In this document: one piece after another, positions 40,693 to 50,427 of the stretch
How positions within the stretch are numbered: position 1 is the stretch's first letter
Layout: each line of letters starts with the position of its first letter
Source of the DNA: Demequina gelatinilytica
Lineage (GTDB): Bacteria > Actinomycetota > Actinomycetes > Actinomycetales > Demequinaceae
NCBI RefSeq assembly: GCF_000971115.1
Contig: NZ_BBLV01000017.1
Location: 1 to 64,000, forward strand
DNA: 64,000 bases
Direction of reading: 5' to 3'
The notes under the pieces: model-generated
The model's input: the letters and a program-made list of their open reading frames with translations, nothing else
Databases searched by the model: none
Told to the model about the DNA's origin: nothing
Translations under genes and position numbers: made by a program

Positions 40693-42102
40693 ATGATCCC
40701 GACCGACATCCCGCCGCCGCTCGAGGTCGATCCCGCCCGTCGCATCTTCGGGCTCGAGACCGAGTTCGGCCTGCACCTCGACTCCGCCGCCTCGCGCGCC
40801 GTCACGCCCGAGGAGGTCGCCGGCCACCTGTTCCACTCCGTGGTCCAGTGGGGGCGCTCCTCCAACGTGTTCCTCACCAACGCGTCCCGGCTGTACATCG
40901 ACGTAGGCGCGCACCCCGAGTACGCGACCGCGGAGTGCGACACGCTCACCGACCTCATCGCGATGGACAAGGCCGGCGAGCGCATCGTGCAGGACCTGGT
41001 GGCCGGGGGAGAGGAGCGCCTGCGCGCCGCCGGCGTCGAGGGCGAGATCCACCTCTACAAGAACAACACCGACTCTGCGGGCAACTCGTACGGCTGCCAC
41101 GAGAACTACCTGGTGCGTCGCCGCGCCGACTTCAAGGCCTTCGCCTCCGCGCTGCTGCCGTTCCTGGTGACGCGGCAGATCGTCACCGGGGCCGGCACCA
41201 TCACGCGCACCCCGCAGGGGGCCCACTACAGCTTCTCGCCGCGCGCCGACCACATGTGGGAGGGGCTCAGCTCCGCCACGACGCGGTCGCGCCCCATGAT
41301 CAACACGCGCGATGAGCCGCACGCCAACGCCGAGCTCTACCGACGCATGCACGTGATCGTCGGCGACTCGACCATGGCCGAGCCGACCACCCTGGTGAAG
41401 GTGGGCGCGACCGACCTGATCCTCCGCATCATGGAGGCCCGGGCGATCCTTCCCGAGCTCACGCTGGCGCGCGAGATGCAGGCCATCCGCGACGTGGCGC
41501 ATGACCTCACCGGGACGGCGACCGTCGAGCTCGTGGATGGACGCCGCCTCACCGCGGTCGAAGTCCAGCAGACCTACATCGAGCTGGTGCGCTCGCACCT
41601 GGGCGGCGTGATCGAGCGCACCGAGGAGGTCGACCGCATCCTGGACCTCTGGCAGCGCGGCGTCGACGCCGTGCGCACGCAGGACTTCAGCGGTGTGGAG
41701 ACCGAGCTCGACTGGGCGATCAAGCACCGGCTGCTCATGCGCTACCAGGAGCGCCTGGGCTGCACGCTCGACGACCCTCGTCTCGCGCGCCTCGAGCTCG
41801 CGTTCCACGACGTCTCTCCCGAGCGGGGCCTGTTCGCGAAGCTGCAGGCGCAGGGCCTGGTCAGGCGCATCGTCCCCGAGGAGGCGATCGTGCGCGCGAT
41901 GACCCAGGCGCCGTCGACCACGCGTGCGCACCTGCGCGGCGAGTTCGTCTCGAAGGCGCTTGAGTCGGGCAGGGACTTCACCGTCGACTGGGTGCATCTC
42001 AAGATCGCGGGGGCGTCCGGCACGACCGTCCTGCTCAAGGACCCGTTCCGCTCCGAGGACGCGCGCGTCGACGCGCTCCTGGACGCGCTCGCGACCCCCT
42101 GA
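40693..42102 (+). CDS. pafA: Pup-protein ligase PafA
   Basis: ATP-dependent ligase that forms an isopeptide bond between the Glu C-terminus of Pup and target lysines, 469 residues. The conserved N-terminus RRIFGLETEFGLHL begins at residue 16, carrying metal-binding Glu residues. Other ligase blocks: SRLYIDVGAHPEYATAECDTLTDLIAMDKAGE, YKNNTDSAGNSYGCHENYL, FSPRADHM, NTRDEPHANAELYRRMHVIVGDS. The Dop loop is absent, separating it from Dop. The ATG at 40693 gives an extra 15-residue N-terminal extension relative to mycobacterial PafA; an internal start is possible but no better codon is near. Confidence 0.93.
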   Translation: MIPTDIPPPLEVDPARRIFGLETEFGLHLDSAASRAVTPEEVAGHLFHSVVQWGRSSNVFLTNASRLYIDVGAHPEYATAECDTLTDLIAMDKAGERIVQDLVAGGEERLRAAGVEGEIHLYKNNTDSAGNSYGCHENYLVRRRADFKAFASALLPFLVTRQIVTGAGTITRTPQGAHYSFSPRADHMWEGLSSATTRSRPMINTRDEPHANAELYRRMHVIVGDSTMAEPTTLVKVGATDLILRIMEARAILPELTLAREMQAIRDVAHDLTGTATVELVDGRRLTAVEVQQTYIELVRSHLGGVIERTEEVDRILDLWQRGVDAVRTQDFSGVETELDWAIKHRLLMRYQERLGCTLDDPRLARLELAFHDVSPERGLFAKLQAQGLVRRIVPEEAIVRAMTQAPSTTRAHLRGEFVSKALESGRDFTVDWVHLKIAGASGTTVLLKDPFRSEDARVDALLDALATP

Positions 42103-42109
42103 CCAGTCG

Positions 42110-42115
42110 TAGACT
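42110..42115 (+). promoter_or_regulatory. Candidate -10 (TAGACT) of the FKBP lipoprotein gene
   Basis: TAGACT lies 25 bases before the GTG start, with AAAGGA at 42128-42133 as ribosome binding site. The transcript would be leadered. Confidence 0.4.
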
Positions 42116-42140
42116 CGACGGGTCCCGAAAGGAATCCCCT

Positions 42141-43070
42141 GTGATGCGTCGCCTTGCCGTGCTTGCGCTCGCCCTTGTGCCCCTGGCCCTGGGCGGCTGC
42201 AGCGCGTCTCCGCTGTCCGCTGAGCCCAGCTCCTCGACCGGCGGCGACATCGCCGACATCGTCATCGGGGGATCCGACACGCTCGCCCCGTCGCTCGAGT
42301 TCATCCCGGGCCTGGACTACACGACCGAGCAGTCCGAGCTCGTGTGGGACGGCGACGGCGAGCACCTCGAGGACGGCCAGCCGCTGCTGCTCGACATCTA
42401 CGGCGCCTCGCTCGATGACGGCACGACGCTCATCAACACGTACGACGGGCTGCCGCGGTCGTTCCTGCTCGCCCCCGAGGTGGTGGGCGAGGAGCTGTAC
42501 CAGCGGCTGCTGCACGTGCGTGTGGGGGCGCGGCTGCTCGTGGTCGCGCCGCCGTCAAGCGACGCGGGGACGGAGGAGCCGCCGATCGCGATGGTGGTCG
42601 ACGTCCTTCCCGACCATGCGATGGGCGACGAGGTCGCGGCCAACCCGGACCTGCCTGCCGTCACGCTCGACGAGGTCACCGGCGAGCCGTCGGTGGAGCT
42701 CCCCAAGGGAGACCCGCCGGCGGACCTGCAGGTGGCGACGCTCATCAAGGGCGCCGGTGCGCAGGTCAAGGACGGCTCGTACCTCACGGTCAACTACACC
42801 GCCTGGTACTGGTCGAAGGGCAAGGACGAGGACGGCAGCTGGAAGAGGGGCGACGTCCTCGACTCGTCCTGGCCGGTCGAGGCCGCGCCGTTCGAGCTTC
42901 AGATCGGCTCGGGCCAGGTCATCCGGGGGCTCGACGAGGGCCTGCTTGATCAGACGGCCGGCTCCCAGGTCCTGCTCGTGGTGCCCGCGAGCTACGGCTA
43001 CGCCACCAAGGGCACGCTGGTCTTCGTCGTCGACATCCTCGATGTCTGGAACCCGGAAGGGAGCGCCTGA
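42141..43070 (+). CDS. FKBP-type peptidyl-prolyl isomerase, lipoprotein
   Basis: Lipid-anchored extracytoplasmic protein with FKBP fold, 309 residues. The signal peptide ends in a lipobox LGGC with Cys20 as lipidation site. A spacer (20-60) leads to a degenerate FKBP-like domain, then a better-preserved one near 195-305: [80 protein letters not shown]. It should help fold secreted proteins. A protein of this type commonly follows pafA. GTG at 42141 has AAAGGA 7 bases upstream; the ATG 3 bases later is the alternative. It overlaps hisF by TGATG. Confidence 0.85.
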   Translation: MMRRLAVLALALVPLALGGCSASPLSAEPSSSTGGDIADIVIGGSDTLAPSLEFIPGLDYTTEQSELVWDGDGEHLEDGQPLLLDIYGASLDDGTTLINTYDGLPRSFLLAPEVVGEELYQRLLHVRVGARLLVVAPPSSDAGTEEPPIAMVVDVLPDHAMGDEVAANPDLPAVTLDEVTGEPSVELPKGDPPADLQVATLIKGAGAQVKDGSYLTVNYTAWYWSKGKDEDGSWKRGDVLDSSWPVEAAPFELQIGSGQVIRGLDEGLLDQTAGSQVLLVVPASYGYATKGTLVFVVDILDVWNPEGSA

Positions 43071-43840
43071 TGGGCGTGGCAGTCCGACTCATCCCGTGCC
43101 TCGACGTGAACGCCGGCCGCGTGGTCAAGGGAGTCAACTTCGAGAACCTGCGCGACGCCGGCGACCCCGTGGAGCTCGCGGCCGCGTACGGCGCGGCGGG
43201 CGCCGACGAGGTCACGTTCCTCGACGTCACCGCATCGTCCGACGGCCGCGACACCACCTACGACGTGGTGGGACGCACCGCGGACACCGTCTTCGTCCCG
43301 CTCACGGTGGGCGGCGGCGTGCGCGCGCCCGAGGATGTCGACAGGCTGCTGCGTGCCGGCGCGGACAAGGTCGGCGTCAACACGGCGGCGATCGAGCGTC
43401 CGGAGCTCATCTCCGAGATCGCGCAGCGGTTCGGCAACCAGGTGCTCGTGCTGTCCGTGGACGCGCGGCGATGCGGTCCCGACACGGTCACCGAGTCAGG
43501 CTTCGAGGTCACCACCCACGGCGGACGCAAGGGCACCGGCATCGACGCGGTCGAGTGGGCCCGGCGCGGCGCCGAGCTGGGAGCAGGGGAGATCCTGCTC
43601 AACTCGATGGACGCGGACGGCACCACCGACGGCTTCGACCTCGAGATGATCCGCGCGGTGCGCGCGGTGGTGAGCGTGCCGCTCATCGCCTCGGGCGGCG
43701 CGGGCACGGTCGAGCACTTCGTGCAGGCAGCGCAGGCCGGCGCCGACGCGGTGCTCGCCGCCTCGGTGTTCCACTTCGGGACCCTCACCATCCAGGAGGT
43801 CAAGGACGCGATGCGAGAGGCAGGGATCGAGGTCCGATGA
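43070..43840 (+). CDS. hisF: Imidazole glycerol phosphate synthase subunit HisF
   Basis: TIM-barrel cyclase subunit of the HisFH enzyme, making imidazole glycerol phosphate and AICAR in histidine synthesis; 256 residues. The catalytic Asp residues are in IPCLDVN (Asp12) and LSVDARR. Half-barrel repeats are visible: VEFLDVTAS-type [46 protein letters not shown], and its twin [36 protein letters not shown]. It overlaps the FKBP gene upstream and the ABC gene downstream (ATGA). hisH and the other his genes are not in this window; hisI lies 4.3 kb further on. Confidence 0.95.
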   Translation: MGVAVRLIPCLDVNAGRVVKGVNFENLRDAGDPVELAAAYGAAGADEVTFLDVTASSDGRDTTYDVVGRTADTVFVPLTVGGGVRAPEDVDRLLRAGADKVGVNTAAIERPELISEIAQRFGNQVLVLSVDARRCGPDTVTESGFEVTTHGGRKGTGIDAVEWARRGAELGAGEILLNSMDADGTTDGFDLEMIRAVRAVVSVPLIASGGAGTVEHFVQAAQAGADAVLAASVFHFGTLTIQEVKDAMREAGIEVR

Positions 43841-45705
43841 CATCGCGCGATCAGGCGCGCCGGTACGAGACGTCCGGCCGCTTCACCCGCAAGGCTGCCC
43901 AGCTGCTGCGACACGCCGTGCGCGAGCAGCCCTGGCAGTTCGCCATCGCCGTCGCGGCCGCGGCGGCCTTCAGCCTGCTCACGGTCCTGTTCGGGACGCT
44001 GCTGGGCGACATCACCGACGAGGTGGTGATCCCCGGCGTCGCGGGCGAGCCCATCGAGGGCTACTGGGGCACGGTGACGCAGGATCCGTCGCGGGCCATC
44101 TGGGTCGCCGGTGCGGCCTTCCTGCTCATCGGTATCGCGAACGCGGTGCTGGTCGGCATCCGCCGCACCGTGCAGGGCTTCGGGGTCGCCGGCGTCGGTG
44201 CGAAGCACCGCCGTGTGGTGGCCGATGCCCTGGCCTCGCTCCCGCTCGGTTGGCACCGTTCCAACCCGTCGGGTCGCATGCTGTCCGCGATGTCCTCCGA
44301 CTCGGAGACGGCGACGTCGCCGCTGCACCCGTTCGCGTTCACCGTCGGCTCGTTCGTCATGATGATCGCCGCGGGCATCAGCATGTGGCGCATGGACCCG
44401 TGGCTGGCCGTGACCGGCCTCGCGGTGGTGCCCATCATCTTCGCGGTCAACGTGGTCTACGAGAAGGTGATCACGCCGCGCTGGGACCTGGGTCAGAGCC
44501 TCCGTGCGGACGTCTCGACCATCGCGCACGAGTCCTTCGAGGGCGGCACGGTGGTGAAGGCGCTCGGCGCCGAGGAGCGTGAGACGCAGCGCTTCGCCAA
44601 GGTCGCCAACGAGCTCCGCGATGCCGACACCCGCGTGGGCCACACCTCGGCGTGGTTCGAACCGCTCATGGACGTGGTGGTGCCGCTGGGGGCCGTCGCG
44701 CTCATGGTCGTCGGCTCGTTCCGTGCCTCCGTGGGAGCGGTCTCGGTCGGTGACGTGGTCTCCGCGATCTACCTGGTCACGCTCATGGCGGTGCCGATCC
44801 GCGGCCTCGGCTGGGTGCTCGGCCAGATGCCGCAGGCGCTCGTCGCGTTCGGGCGCATCGGCGGCATCGCGAAGGCGGCCACGGAGGTCGACGAGCCGGG
44901 TCACCTCGAGCTCGCGCGCGAGGGTGCGGGCGCGGTGCGCTTCGACGGCGCTTCCATCGCCGCGGACGACGGCGACGGCGAGCTGTCCGTCATCCTGCGC
45001 GACATCACGCTCGAGCTCACGCCGGGCACCGTGACGGCGCTCGTGGGCTCGACGGGGTCGGGCAAGTCGACGGTCGCGCTTGCGGCGGCGCGTCTCGCGC
45101 GCCCCTCCGAGGGCACGGTCACGCTCGACTCGACCGACCTCGAGGCGATCGCACGGCTCGGATCGCACGTGGCGCTCGTCCCGCAGACCGCATTCGTCTT
45201 CGCGGGCACCGTGCGCGACAACGTCACGCTGGGAGAGGACCACACGGACGATGCCGTGTGGGAGGCCCTGCGCCGCGCGAACGTGATCGACGTGGTGGAG
45301 AAGCTCTCGCGCGACGGCCGCGAGGGGCTCGACGCGGTGCTCGCCGAGCGCGGCATGAACCTGTCCGGCGGCCAGCGTCAGCGCCTCGCGCTCGCACGCG
45401 CACTGGTCCGGGAGCCGCGCGTGCTGGTGCTCGACGACGCGACCAGCGCCGTGGATCCCCGCGTGGAGCGCGAGATCCTCACCGGCCTCGCCGGCGAGGA
45501 CGGCCCGACGGTGCTGGTGATCGCCTACCGGCTCGCGTCGATCATGCTGGCCGACCGCATCGTCCACGTGGAGCGTGGCCGGGTGGTGGACGCGGGCGCG
45601 CACGCCGATCTCATCGGCCGCGACGCGGGCTACCGCGAGCTGGTGCTCGCATACGAGGAGGACTCGCGCCGTCAGGCCGAGGAGCAGGCGGGATACGTGG
45701 GATGA
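43837..45705 (+). CDS. ABC exporter half with degenerate nucleotide site
   Basis: Type IV ABC exporter subunit, 622 residues: six membrane helices (residues about 35-330), then an ATPase domain. Walker [11 protein letters not shown] and signature [15 protein letters not shown] are intact. The catalytic Glu after Walker B is Asp ([12 protein letters not shown]), and the switch His is Tyr (VIAYRLAS). These changes make its ATP site non-hydrolytic, as in one half of heterodimers such as TM287/288. The next gene encodes the matching half, starting 4 bases before this stop. The exported substrate is unknown. It lies between hisF and hisI but no link with histidine is evident. Confidence 0.88.
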   Translation: MTSRDQARRYETSGRFTRKAAQLLRHAVREQPWQFAIAVAAAAAFSLLTVLFGTLLGDITDEVVIPGVAGEPIEGYWGTVTQDPSRAIWVAGAAFLLIGIANAVLVGIRRTVQGFGVAGVGAKHRRVVADALASLPLGWHRSNPSGRMLSAMSSDSETATSPLHPFAFTVGSFVMMIAAGISMWRMDPWLAVTGLAVVPIIFAVNVVYEKVITPRWDLGQSLRADVSTIAHESFEGGTVVKALGAEERETQRFAKVANELRDADTRVGHTSAWFEPLMDVVVPLGAVALMVVGSFRASVGAVSVGDVVSAIYLVTLMAVPIRGLGWVLGQMPQALVAFGRIGGIAKAATEVDEPGHLELAREGAGAVRFDGASIAADDGDGELSVILRDITLELTPGTVTALVGSTGSGKSTVALAAARLARPSEGTVTLDSTDLEAIARLGSHVALVPQTAFVFAGTVRDNVTLGEDHTDDAVWEALRRANVIDVVEKLSRDGREGLDAVLAERGMNLSGGQRQRLALARALVREPRVLVLDDATSAVDPRVEREILTGLAGEDGPTVLVIAYRLASIMLADRIVHVERGRVVDAGAHADLIGRDAGYRELVLAYEEDSRRQAEEQAGYVG

Positions 45706-47477
45706 GCGAGCAGATGACGACGCGACAGCTGTTCAGGCGCGGCCTGCAGCTGAGCCCCGAGTTCCGCCAGGGCCTCGGCGTGACGCTCACGCTTGCGGCC
45801 TTCGCCGCCACCGGACGAGCGGTGTCCCCGTTCCTCACCCAGCGCGTGACGGACCTCGGTCTGCTCGCGCCCGGCGGGGTCGACACGGGTGTGGTGGTGC
45901 GCTACGCCGCCGCGGGCGTCGTGATCCTGGTGATCTCCGCCCTGCTCGCGTGGCGCGTGCGCATGCGCATGGTCACCGCCGCGGAGGCGGGGCTCGCGAC
46001 GCTGCGCATCCGCGCGTTCGGCAAGGTGCACGAGCTGTCGGTGCTCACCCAGAACGAGGAGCAGCGCGGCCGGTACGTGTCGCGTGTGACGGGCGACGTC
46101 GAGACGATGCGCGACCTCATGCAGTGGACGGGTGCGGCGATGATCATCGCCGCCATGGAGTCCGCCGTGGTGTTCCTGGTGATGCTCGCGTACTCGTGGC
46201 AGCTGTCGCTGCTGGTGCTGCTCGCGTTCATCCCGATGGTGATGTCGCTGCTGTGGATCCAGCCGCGCGTGCGCGCCGCCTTCGACGCGACGCGGACGCG
46301 CATGGCGGATCTGCTCGGCAAGACCTCCGAGCAGCTGGTGGGCATCTCGACCATCCGCGCCTACGGCGTCCAGCAGCGCATGCGCGACCAGCTGGGCGAG
46401 GAGATCGACGCGATCCTCAAGGCCGAGAAGCGGGCCTCGGTGCTCGCGTCGCTCAACTTCTCCTCGACCGTCCTGGGCCAGTCGCTCGCGACGGGCATCG
46501 CGCTCATCGGCGGCACGCACCTCGCGCTGCGCGGCGACATCTCCGTGGGCACCGTGGTCGCGTTCGCGTTCCTGGTGTACATGTTCTCCGGTCCGCTCAT
46601 GTGGATCATCGAGATGCTCGCGGAGATGCAGCGCGCGCTCGTGGGCTGGCGTCGCGTGGTCGAGCTGGTCGACGAGGAGGTCACCATCGCGGACCCGGCC
46701 GAGGACGGGACCCCCATCCCGCACGGCCGCGGCGACCTGTCGATGCAGGGCATCCGGCTGACCTACCCCGGCGGACCCGAGGTGCTCAAGGGCGTCGACC
46801 TCGAGCTGCACGCCGGCAAGCGGCTCGCGCTCGTGGGCCAGACGGGATCGGGGAAGACGTCGCTCGCGCGGCTCATGTCCCGCTTCTTCGACCCGACGGA
46901 AGGCGTGGTGAAGGTCGGCGGCGTCGACCTGCGCGAGGTGCCCATGAGCTCGCTGCGCCGCTCCGTCGCCGTGGTGCCGCAGGAGGGCTTCCTGTTCGAC
47001 GGCTCGGTGCTGTCGAACCTCGCGTACGCGCTGCCCGGCGCCACGCAGGAGGACGTGTCGCGCCGTGCGCATGCCGCATTCGAGTCCCTGGGCCTCGAGG
47101 GCTGGGTCAAGACGTTGCCGCACGGGCTCGACACCCATGTGGGGCCGCGCGGCGAGCTGCTCTCCGCAGGCGAGCGCCAGCTCGTGTCGATCGCGCGGGC
47201 GTACCTGCGCGACCCCGACCTGCTGATCCTCGACGAGGCGACCTCGGCGGTCGACCCCGCGACGGAGGTGCGGATCTCGCGTGCGCTCGAGTCGCTCATG
47301 CAGGGCCGTACGGCCGTGGTGATCGCCCACCGCCTGTCGACTGCGGAGCGCGCGGACGTGGTCGGCGTCATGGAGCAGGGCGAGCTGGTGGAGCTCGGTC
47401 ATCACGACGAGCTGGTGTCCGCCGGCGGCATCTACGCGGGCCTCCATGCGGCCTGGGTCGCCCAGACGCGGGACTGA
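45702..47477 (+). CDS. ABC exporter half with consensus catalytic residues
   Basis: Partner of the preceding gene, 591 residues, six-helix membrane domain plus ATPase. Walker A VGQTGSGKTSLAR and Walker B LLILDEATSAVD (Glu present) with H-loop VIAHRLST are canonical. Its signature is LSAGERQL, with Ala for the second Gly. In heterodimeric exporters the degenerate signature of one half faces the degenerate Walker site of the other, so the two genes form a matched pair with one working ATP site. Translation is coupled by overlap (ATGA). A strong hairpin lies about 30 bases after its stop. Confidence 0.88.
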   Translation: MSEQMTTRQLFRRGLQLSPEFRQGLGVTLTLAAFAATGRAVSPFLTQRVTDLGLLAPGGVDTGVVVRYAAAGVVILVISALLAWRVRMRMVTAAEAGLATLRIRAFGKVHELSVLTQNEEQRGRYVSRVTGDVETMRDLMQWTGAAMIIAAMESAVVFLVMLAYSWQLSLLVLLAFIPMVMSLLWIQPRVRAAFDATRTRMADLLGKTSEQLVGISTIRAYGVQQRMRDQLGEEIDAILKAEKRASVLASLNFSSTVLGQSLATGIALIGGTHLALRGDISVGTVVAFAFLVYMFSGPLMWIIEMLAEMQRALVGWRRVVELVDEEVTIADPAEDGTPIPHGRGDLSMQGIRLTYPGGPEVLKGVDLELHAGKRLALVGQTGSGKTSLARLMSRFFDPTEGVVKVGGVDLREVPMSSLRRSVAVVPQEGFLFDGSVLSNLAYALPGATQEDVSRRAHAAFESLGLEGWVKTLPHGLDTHVGPRGELLSAGERQLVSIARAYLRDPDLLILDEATSAVDPATEVRISRALESLMQGRTAVVIAHRLSTAERADVVGVMEQGELVELGHHDELVSAGGIYAGLHAAWVAQTRD

Positions 47478-47507
47478 GGTCCCCTCGCAGGACGGGTCTG
47501 TCCGCTT

Positions 47508-47537
47508 CGCCCGGGGTGACGTTCGTCACCTCGGGTG
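47508..47537. terminator. Hairpin/palindrome after the ABC exporter pair
   Basis: GGTGACG-TT-CGTCACC forms the core (47515-47530), and flanking pairs extend the stem to about 13 bases with two wobble pairs. It can act as terminator of the hisF-ABC operon. The core is also symmetrical enough to be a protein-binding site for the next gene. Confidence 0.5.
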
Positions 47538-47635
47538 CGGACGCGCCAAGAAGATGCGTGTCAACAGGTGAGACGAGTGGTTTGATATCGCCCAGGGACG
47601 CATTGAGGGGCGGCCCACAGCTGGAGGAGCGGAAA

Positions 47636-48043
47636 GTGTCGGAGTCTTTGGCGGCCAGTGTGCGCGGGCTGCGTTTCGAGGCGTTCGACGACCACATGGA
47701 GCGCCTGCCCGGCCTCGGCATCCGCGAGGTCATCGAGCTGTCCAAGGCCCGCAGGATGGGCCTCACCGAGGTGTTCGACCTCCTGTCCGACACCGACTTC
47801 CTGGTGGGCGACTGGCATGCCTCGTGGAAGCTCGCGCATGACACGGTGCAGGAGGTCTGCTTCCGGCATGGCCTCGAGGGCCTGCCCGATGTGTGCGCCG
47901 CGGCGGCCGATGTCGCCGCGTGCCAGGGTCTCGCGCGCCTGTTCGGCTCGGACGTGCCCATCGGCACCCACCTCAAGCTCTCCGAGCCGTGGCGGTTCGT
48001 GATGGAGCGCCACTGCATGGTCTCGGAGCCCGTCGAGGGCTGA
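47636..48043 (+). CDS. Unrecognised 135-residue protein between ABC genes and hisI
   Basis: I do not recognise this protein. It has 135 residues from a GTG start at 47636, with GGAGGAG at 47623-47629. It seems soluble and mostly helical; no signal peptide or membrane segment. Notable features are EVIELSKARRMGLTEVFDLLSDTDFLVGDWHASWKLAHDTVQEVCFRHGLEGLPDVCAAAADVAACQGLARLF and the C-terminal ERHCMVSEPVEG. It contains four cysteines and several histidines (CFRH, HC), which could bind metal, though no known motif is formed. It is preceded by a palindrome and followed by the second copy of a dispersed repeat, so it is an isolated unit. Confidence 0.6.
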   Translation: MSESLAASVRGLRFEAFDDHMERLPGLGIREVIELSKARRMGLTEVFDLLSDTDFLVGDWHASWKLAHDTVQEVCFRHGLEGLPDVCAAAADVAACQGLARLFGSDVPIGTHLKLSEPWRFVMERHCMVSEPVEG

Positions 48044-48125
48044 GCCACGGGGCGTCCTCCTCGGACAGCCCGGACGGATCTCGAGCCGACACGCCGCGCC
48101 GAACCCCGGCATCGTCCGTTCTCCC

Positions 48126-48163
48126 CGGCGTGTCGCCGCGAACTCCGTTGGCGCTGTCAGCGG
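48126..48163 (+). repeat. Dispersed intergenic repeat, copy B (38 bases)
   Basis: Matches copy A at 3985-4022 at 34 of 38 positions. An inverted repeat, CGACACGCCG at 48087-48096 with CGGCGTGTCG at 48126-48135, includes its first ten bases. It lies between the end of the 47636 gene and the start of hisI, 24 bases before the latter. Confidence 0.65.
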
Positions 48164-48187
48164 GGAGCGCGTGGAAGGATAAGCCGC

Positions 48188-48553
48188 ATGCCTCTCGACG
48201 CGGACATCGCAGCGCGCCTCAAGCGCGACCCGAACGGCCTCGTGTGCGCCGTGGTTCAGCAGCATGACACCCGTGAGGTCCTCATGGTGGCGTGGATGAA
48301 CGACGACGCGCTCCACGAGACCCTCACCACCGGGCGCGCGGTCTACTGGAGCCGGTCCAGGAGCGAGCTGTGGCGCAAGGGCGACACCTCCGGCAACGTC
48401 CAGCGCGTGGTGCGCGCGAGCCTCGACTGCGACGGCGACGCGCTGCTGCTCGAGGTCGACCAGCAGGGACCCGCGTGCCACACCGGCACGCGCACGTGCT
48501 TCGAGGCCGGGGGAGACCTGGGCGCGGTCGACGGCCTGGGGGAGCAGGCATGA
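48188..48553 (+). CDS. hisI: Phosphoribosyl-AMP cyclohydrolase HisI
   Basis: Zinc enzyme opening the adenine ring of phosphoribosyl-AMP in histidine synthesis, 121 residues, single domain without the HisE part. Motifs: [40 protein letters not shown], then the metal site [28 protein letters not shown] with the Asp and Cys residues of the active site. AAGGAT, a weak TANNNT-like hexamer, ends 7 bases before the ATG. It overlaps trpE by ATGA, the classic actinobacterial hisI-trpE link. It is separated from hisF by the ABC pair and one unknown gene. Confidence 0.94.
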   Translation: MPLDADIAARLKRDPNGLVCAVVQQHDTREVLMVAWMNDDALHETLTTGRAVYWSRSRSELWRKGDTSGNVQRVVRASLDCDGDALLLEVDQQGPACHTGTRTCFEAGGDLGAVDGLGEQA

Positions 48554-50100
48554 CCGAGGCGCCGCGCATCGAGTGGGGTCAGACCTGGCCGTCGCTCGAG
48601 GGCTTCGTCGAGATCGGCGCCTCGCACCGGGTGGTGCCGGTGGTCCGCCGCCTGCTCGCCGACTCGCTCACGCCCGTGGCGGTGTACCAGGCGCTCGCGC
48701 AGGAGCGTCCCGGCACGTTCATCCTCGAGTCCGCCGAGCCCGACGGCTCGCGCGCACGCTGGTCCTTCGTGGGCGTCCACAGCCGTGCCATGCTCACGGT
48801 CGACGGGGACGATGCGCGGTGGAGCGGGGACGTGCCCGTGGGCCTGACCGACGGCGCGCCGCTCGACGTGATCCGTCACGTGCTCGCGGAGATGCGCTCG
48901 GAGTCCATCGCCGGCCTGCCTCCGCTCACGGGCGGCATGGTGGGCGTGCTCGGCTGGGACATCATCCGGCAGTGGGAGCCGACGCTGCCCATGAAGGCGC
49001 CGCGCGAGCTCGACGTGCCCGACGTGCTCCTGCTCCTCGCGACCGACATCGCCGCGATCGACCACCGCGACGGCTCCGTATGGCTGATCGCCAACGCCGT
49101 CAACGCGGATGCGCAGGAGACGGGCATCGAGAACGCCTACGCGGACGCCGTGTCCCGCCTGGACCGCATGCAGCGCTCCCTCGCGAACGCGCCCACGGGC
49201 CCCGTGTCCGTGCTGACCGGCGGCGAGGAGCCCGTCATCGCCCAGCGCAGCGCGCCGGGGGAGTACGAGAAGGCCGTGGAGTTCGCCAAGGAGGCGATCC
49301 GCGACGGCGAGGTGTTCCAGATGGTGCCCTCGCAGCGCTTCGACGTGCCGTGCGACGCGAGCCCGCTCGAGGTCTACCGCGTGCTGCGCACGCTCAACCC
49401 GAGCCCGTACATGTACTACTTCCAGCTCGAGGACGACCAGGGCCGCGAGTTCGCGGTCGTGGGCGCGAGCCCCGAGTCGCTGTGCACGGTGAAGGACGGC
49501 CGCGCGTCGACCTTCCCCATCGCGGGATCGCGGCCGCGCGGTGCCGACCCCGCCGAGGACAAGCGCCTCCAGGAGGAGCTGCTCGCGGATCCCAAGGAGA
49601 TCGCCGAGCACGTCATGCTCGTCGACCTCGCGCGCAACGACCTGGTCAAGGTCTGCGAGCCCACCTCGGTGGAGGTGCTCGAGTTCATGGTGGTCAACCG
49701 GTACTCGCACATCATGCACATCTGCTCGACGGTGGTGGGCGCGGTGGAGCCGCAGCACACCGCGCTCGACGTCTTCACGGCCGTGTTCCCGGCCGGCACG
49801 CTCTCCGGCGCGCCCAAGCCGCGTGCGATCGCGCTGATCGACGAGATCGAGCCGACGCGGCGCGCCTTCTACGGCGGCGCCGTGGGCTACTTCGACTTCG
49901 CGGGCAACATGGACACCGCGATCGCGATCCGTACCGCGCTCATCGAGGACGGGACCGCGCACGTCCAGGCGGGCGCCGGCATCGTCGCCGACTCGGTCCC
50001 TGAGACCGAGGCGGCGGAGACCCGTCACAAGGCGGCCGCGCTCATCCGCGCGATCGCCACCGCATCGCGCCTGGAGCCTGCCCCGGCTTCGCTAGACTGA
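48550..50100 (+). CDS. trpE: Anthranilate synthase component I TrpE
   Basis: Chorismate-utilising subunit that makes anthranilate with ammonia from TrpG, 516 residues. The N-terminal regulatory domain includes the tryptophan-binding [16 protein letters not shown] (the LLES-type region as ILESAE). The catalytic domain shows [64 protein letters not shown] and the C-terminal [23 protein letters not shown]. The intact Ser/Pro feedback site suggests inhibition by tryptophan. No trpG or trpD is nearby. It is coupled to hisI by ATGA. Confidence 0.95.
   Translation: MTEAPRIEWGQTWPSLEGFVEIGASHRVVPVVRRLLADSLTPVAVYQALAQERPGTFILESAEPDGSRARWSFVGVHSRAMLTVDGDDARWSGDVPVGLTDGAPLDVIRHVLAEMRSESIAGLPPLTGGMVGVLGWDIIRQWEPTLPMKAPRELDVPDVLLLLATDIAAIDHRDGSVWLIANAVNADAQETGIENAYADAVSRLDRMQRSLANAPTGPVSVLTGGEEPVIAQRSAPGEYEKAVEFAKEAIRDGEVFQMVPSQRFDVPCDASPLEVYRVLRTLNPSPYMYYFQLEDDQGREFAVVGASPESLCTVKDGRASTFPIAGSRPRGADPAEDKRLQEELLADPKEIAEHVMLVDLARNDLVKVCEPTSVEVLEFMVVNRYSHIMHICSTVVGAVEPQHTALDVFTAVFPAGTLSGAPKPRAIALIDEIEPTRRAFYGGAVGYFDFAGNMDTAIAIRTALIEDGTAHVQAGAGIVADSVPETEAAETRHKAAALIRAIATASRLEPAPASLD
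50093..50098 (+). promoter_or_regulatory. Candidate -10 (TAGACT) at the end of trpE
   Basis: TAGACT lies in the last codons of trpE, 37 bases before the ATG at 50136. A leader with AAGGAG follows. Confidence 0.4.
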
Positions 50101-50135
50101 CGCGCACTTCACCTTAAGTCCCCAAGGAGAACCCC

Positions 50136-50372
50136 ATGTCGAGCGTGCACCTCGAGCCGCAGGACCTTCCCGACATCGCCCCGCACAACCACGGCAAGAC
50201 CACCGCCGCGTGGGTGACCAACTGGGGCCTCGTGCTCGCGGCGGTGCTCGCCTCCGTGGGGATCGCGATCCCCGTGCACGCCCTCACCTTCGCCGGCATC
50301 GGCGTCGCCGTGGTGGCGCTCGCCGCCGGCGCGGCGCTGCGCGCGCTCGGCCACGGCCAGCCGCTTTCATGA
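50136..50372 (+). CDS. Small two-helix membrane protein of the trp cluster
   Basis: 78-residue protein. A polar start with [13 protein letters not shown] precedes two helices, [16 protein letters not shown] and [22 protein letters not shown]. Short proteins with an HG...AAW motif are found between trpE and trpC in many actinobacteria; their function is unknown. AAGGAG lies 7 bases before the ATG. The gene has its own candidate -10 in the end of trpE and probably belongs to the trp transcript as well. Confidence 0.7.
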   Translation: MSSVHLEPQDLPDIAPHNHGKTTAAWVTNWGLVLAAVLASVGIAIPVHALTFAGIGVAVVALAAGAALRALGHGQPLS

Positions 50373-50421
50373 GGCTGCCCGCCGTGCGCCTGGGCCGTCA
50401 GAGCCGACCCACGCCCGGCGG

Positions 50422-50427
50422 TAGAGT
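50422..50427 (+). promoter_or_regulatory. Candidate leaderless -10 (TAGAGT) of trpC
   Basis: TAGAGT ends 7 bases before the ATG at 50435. It would start the trpC-trpB-trpA-lgt transcript. Confidence 0.45.
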
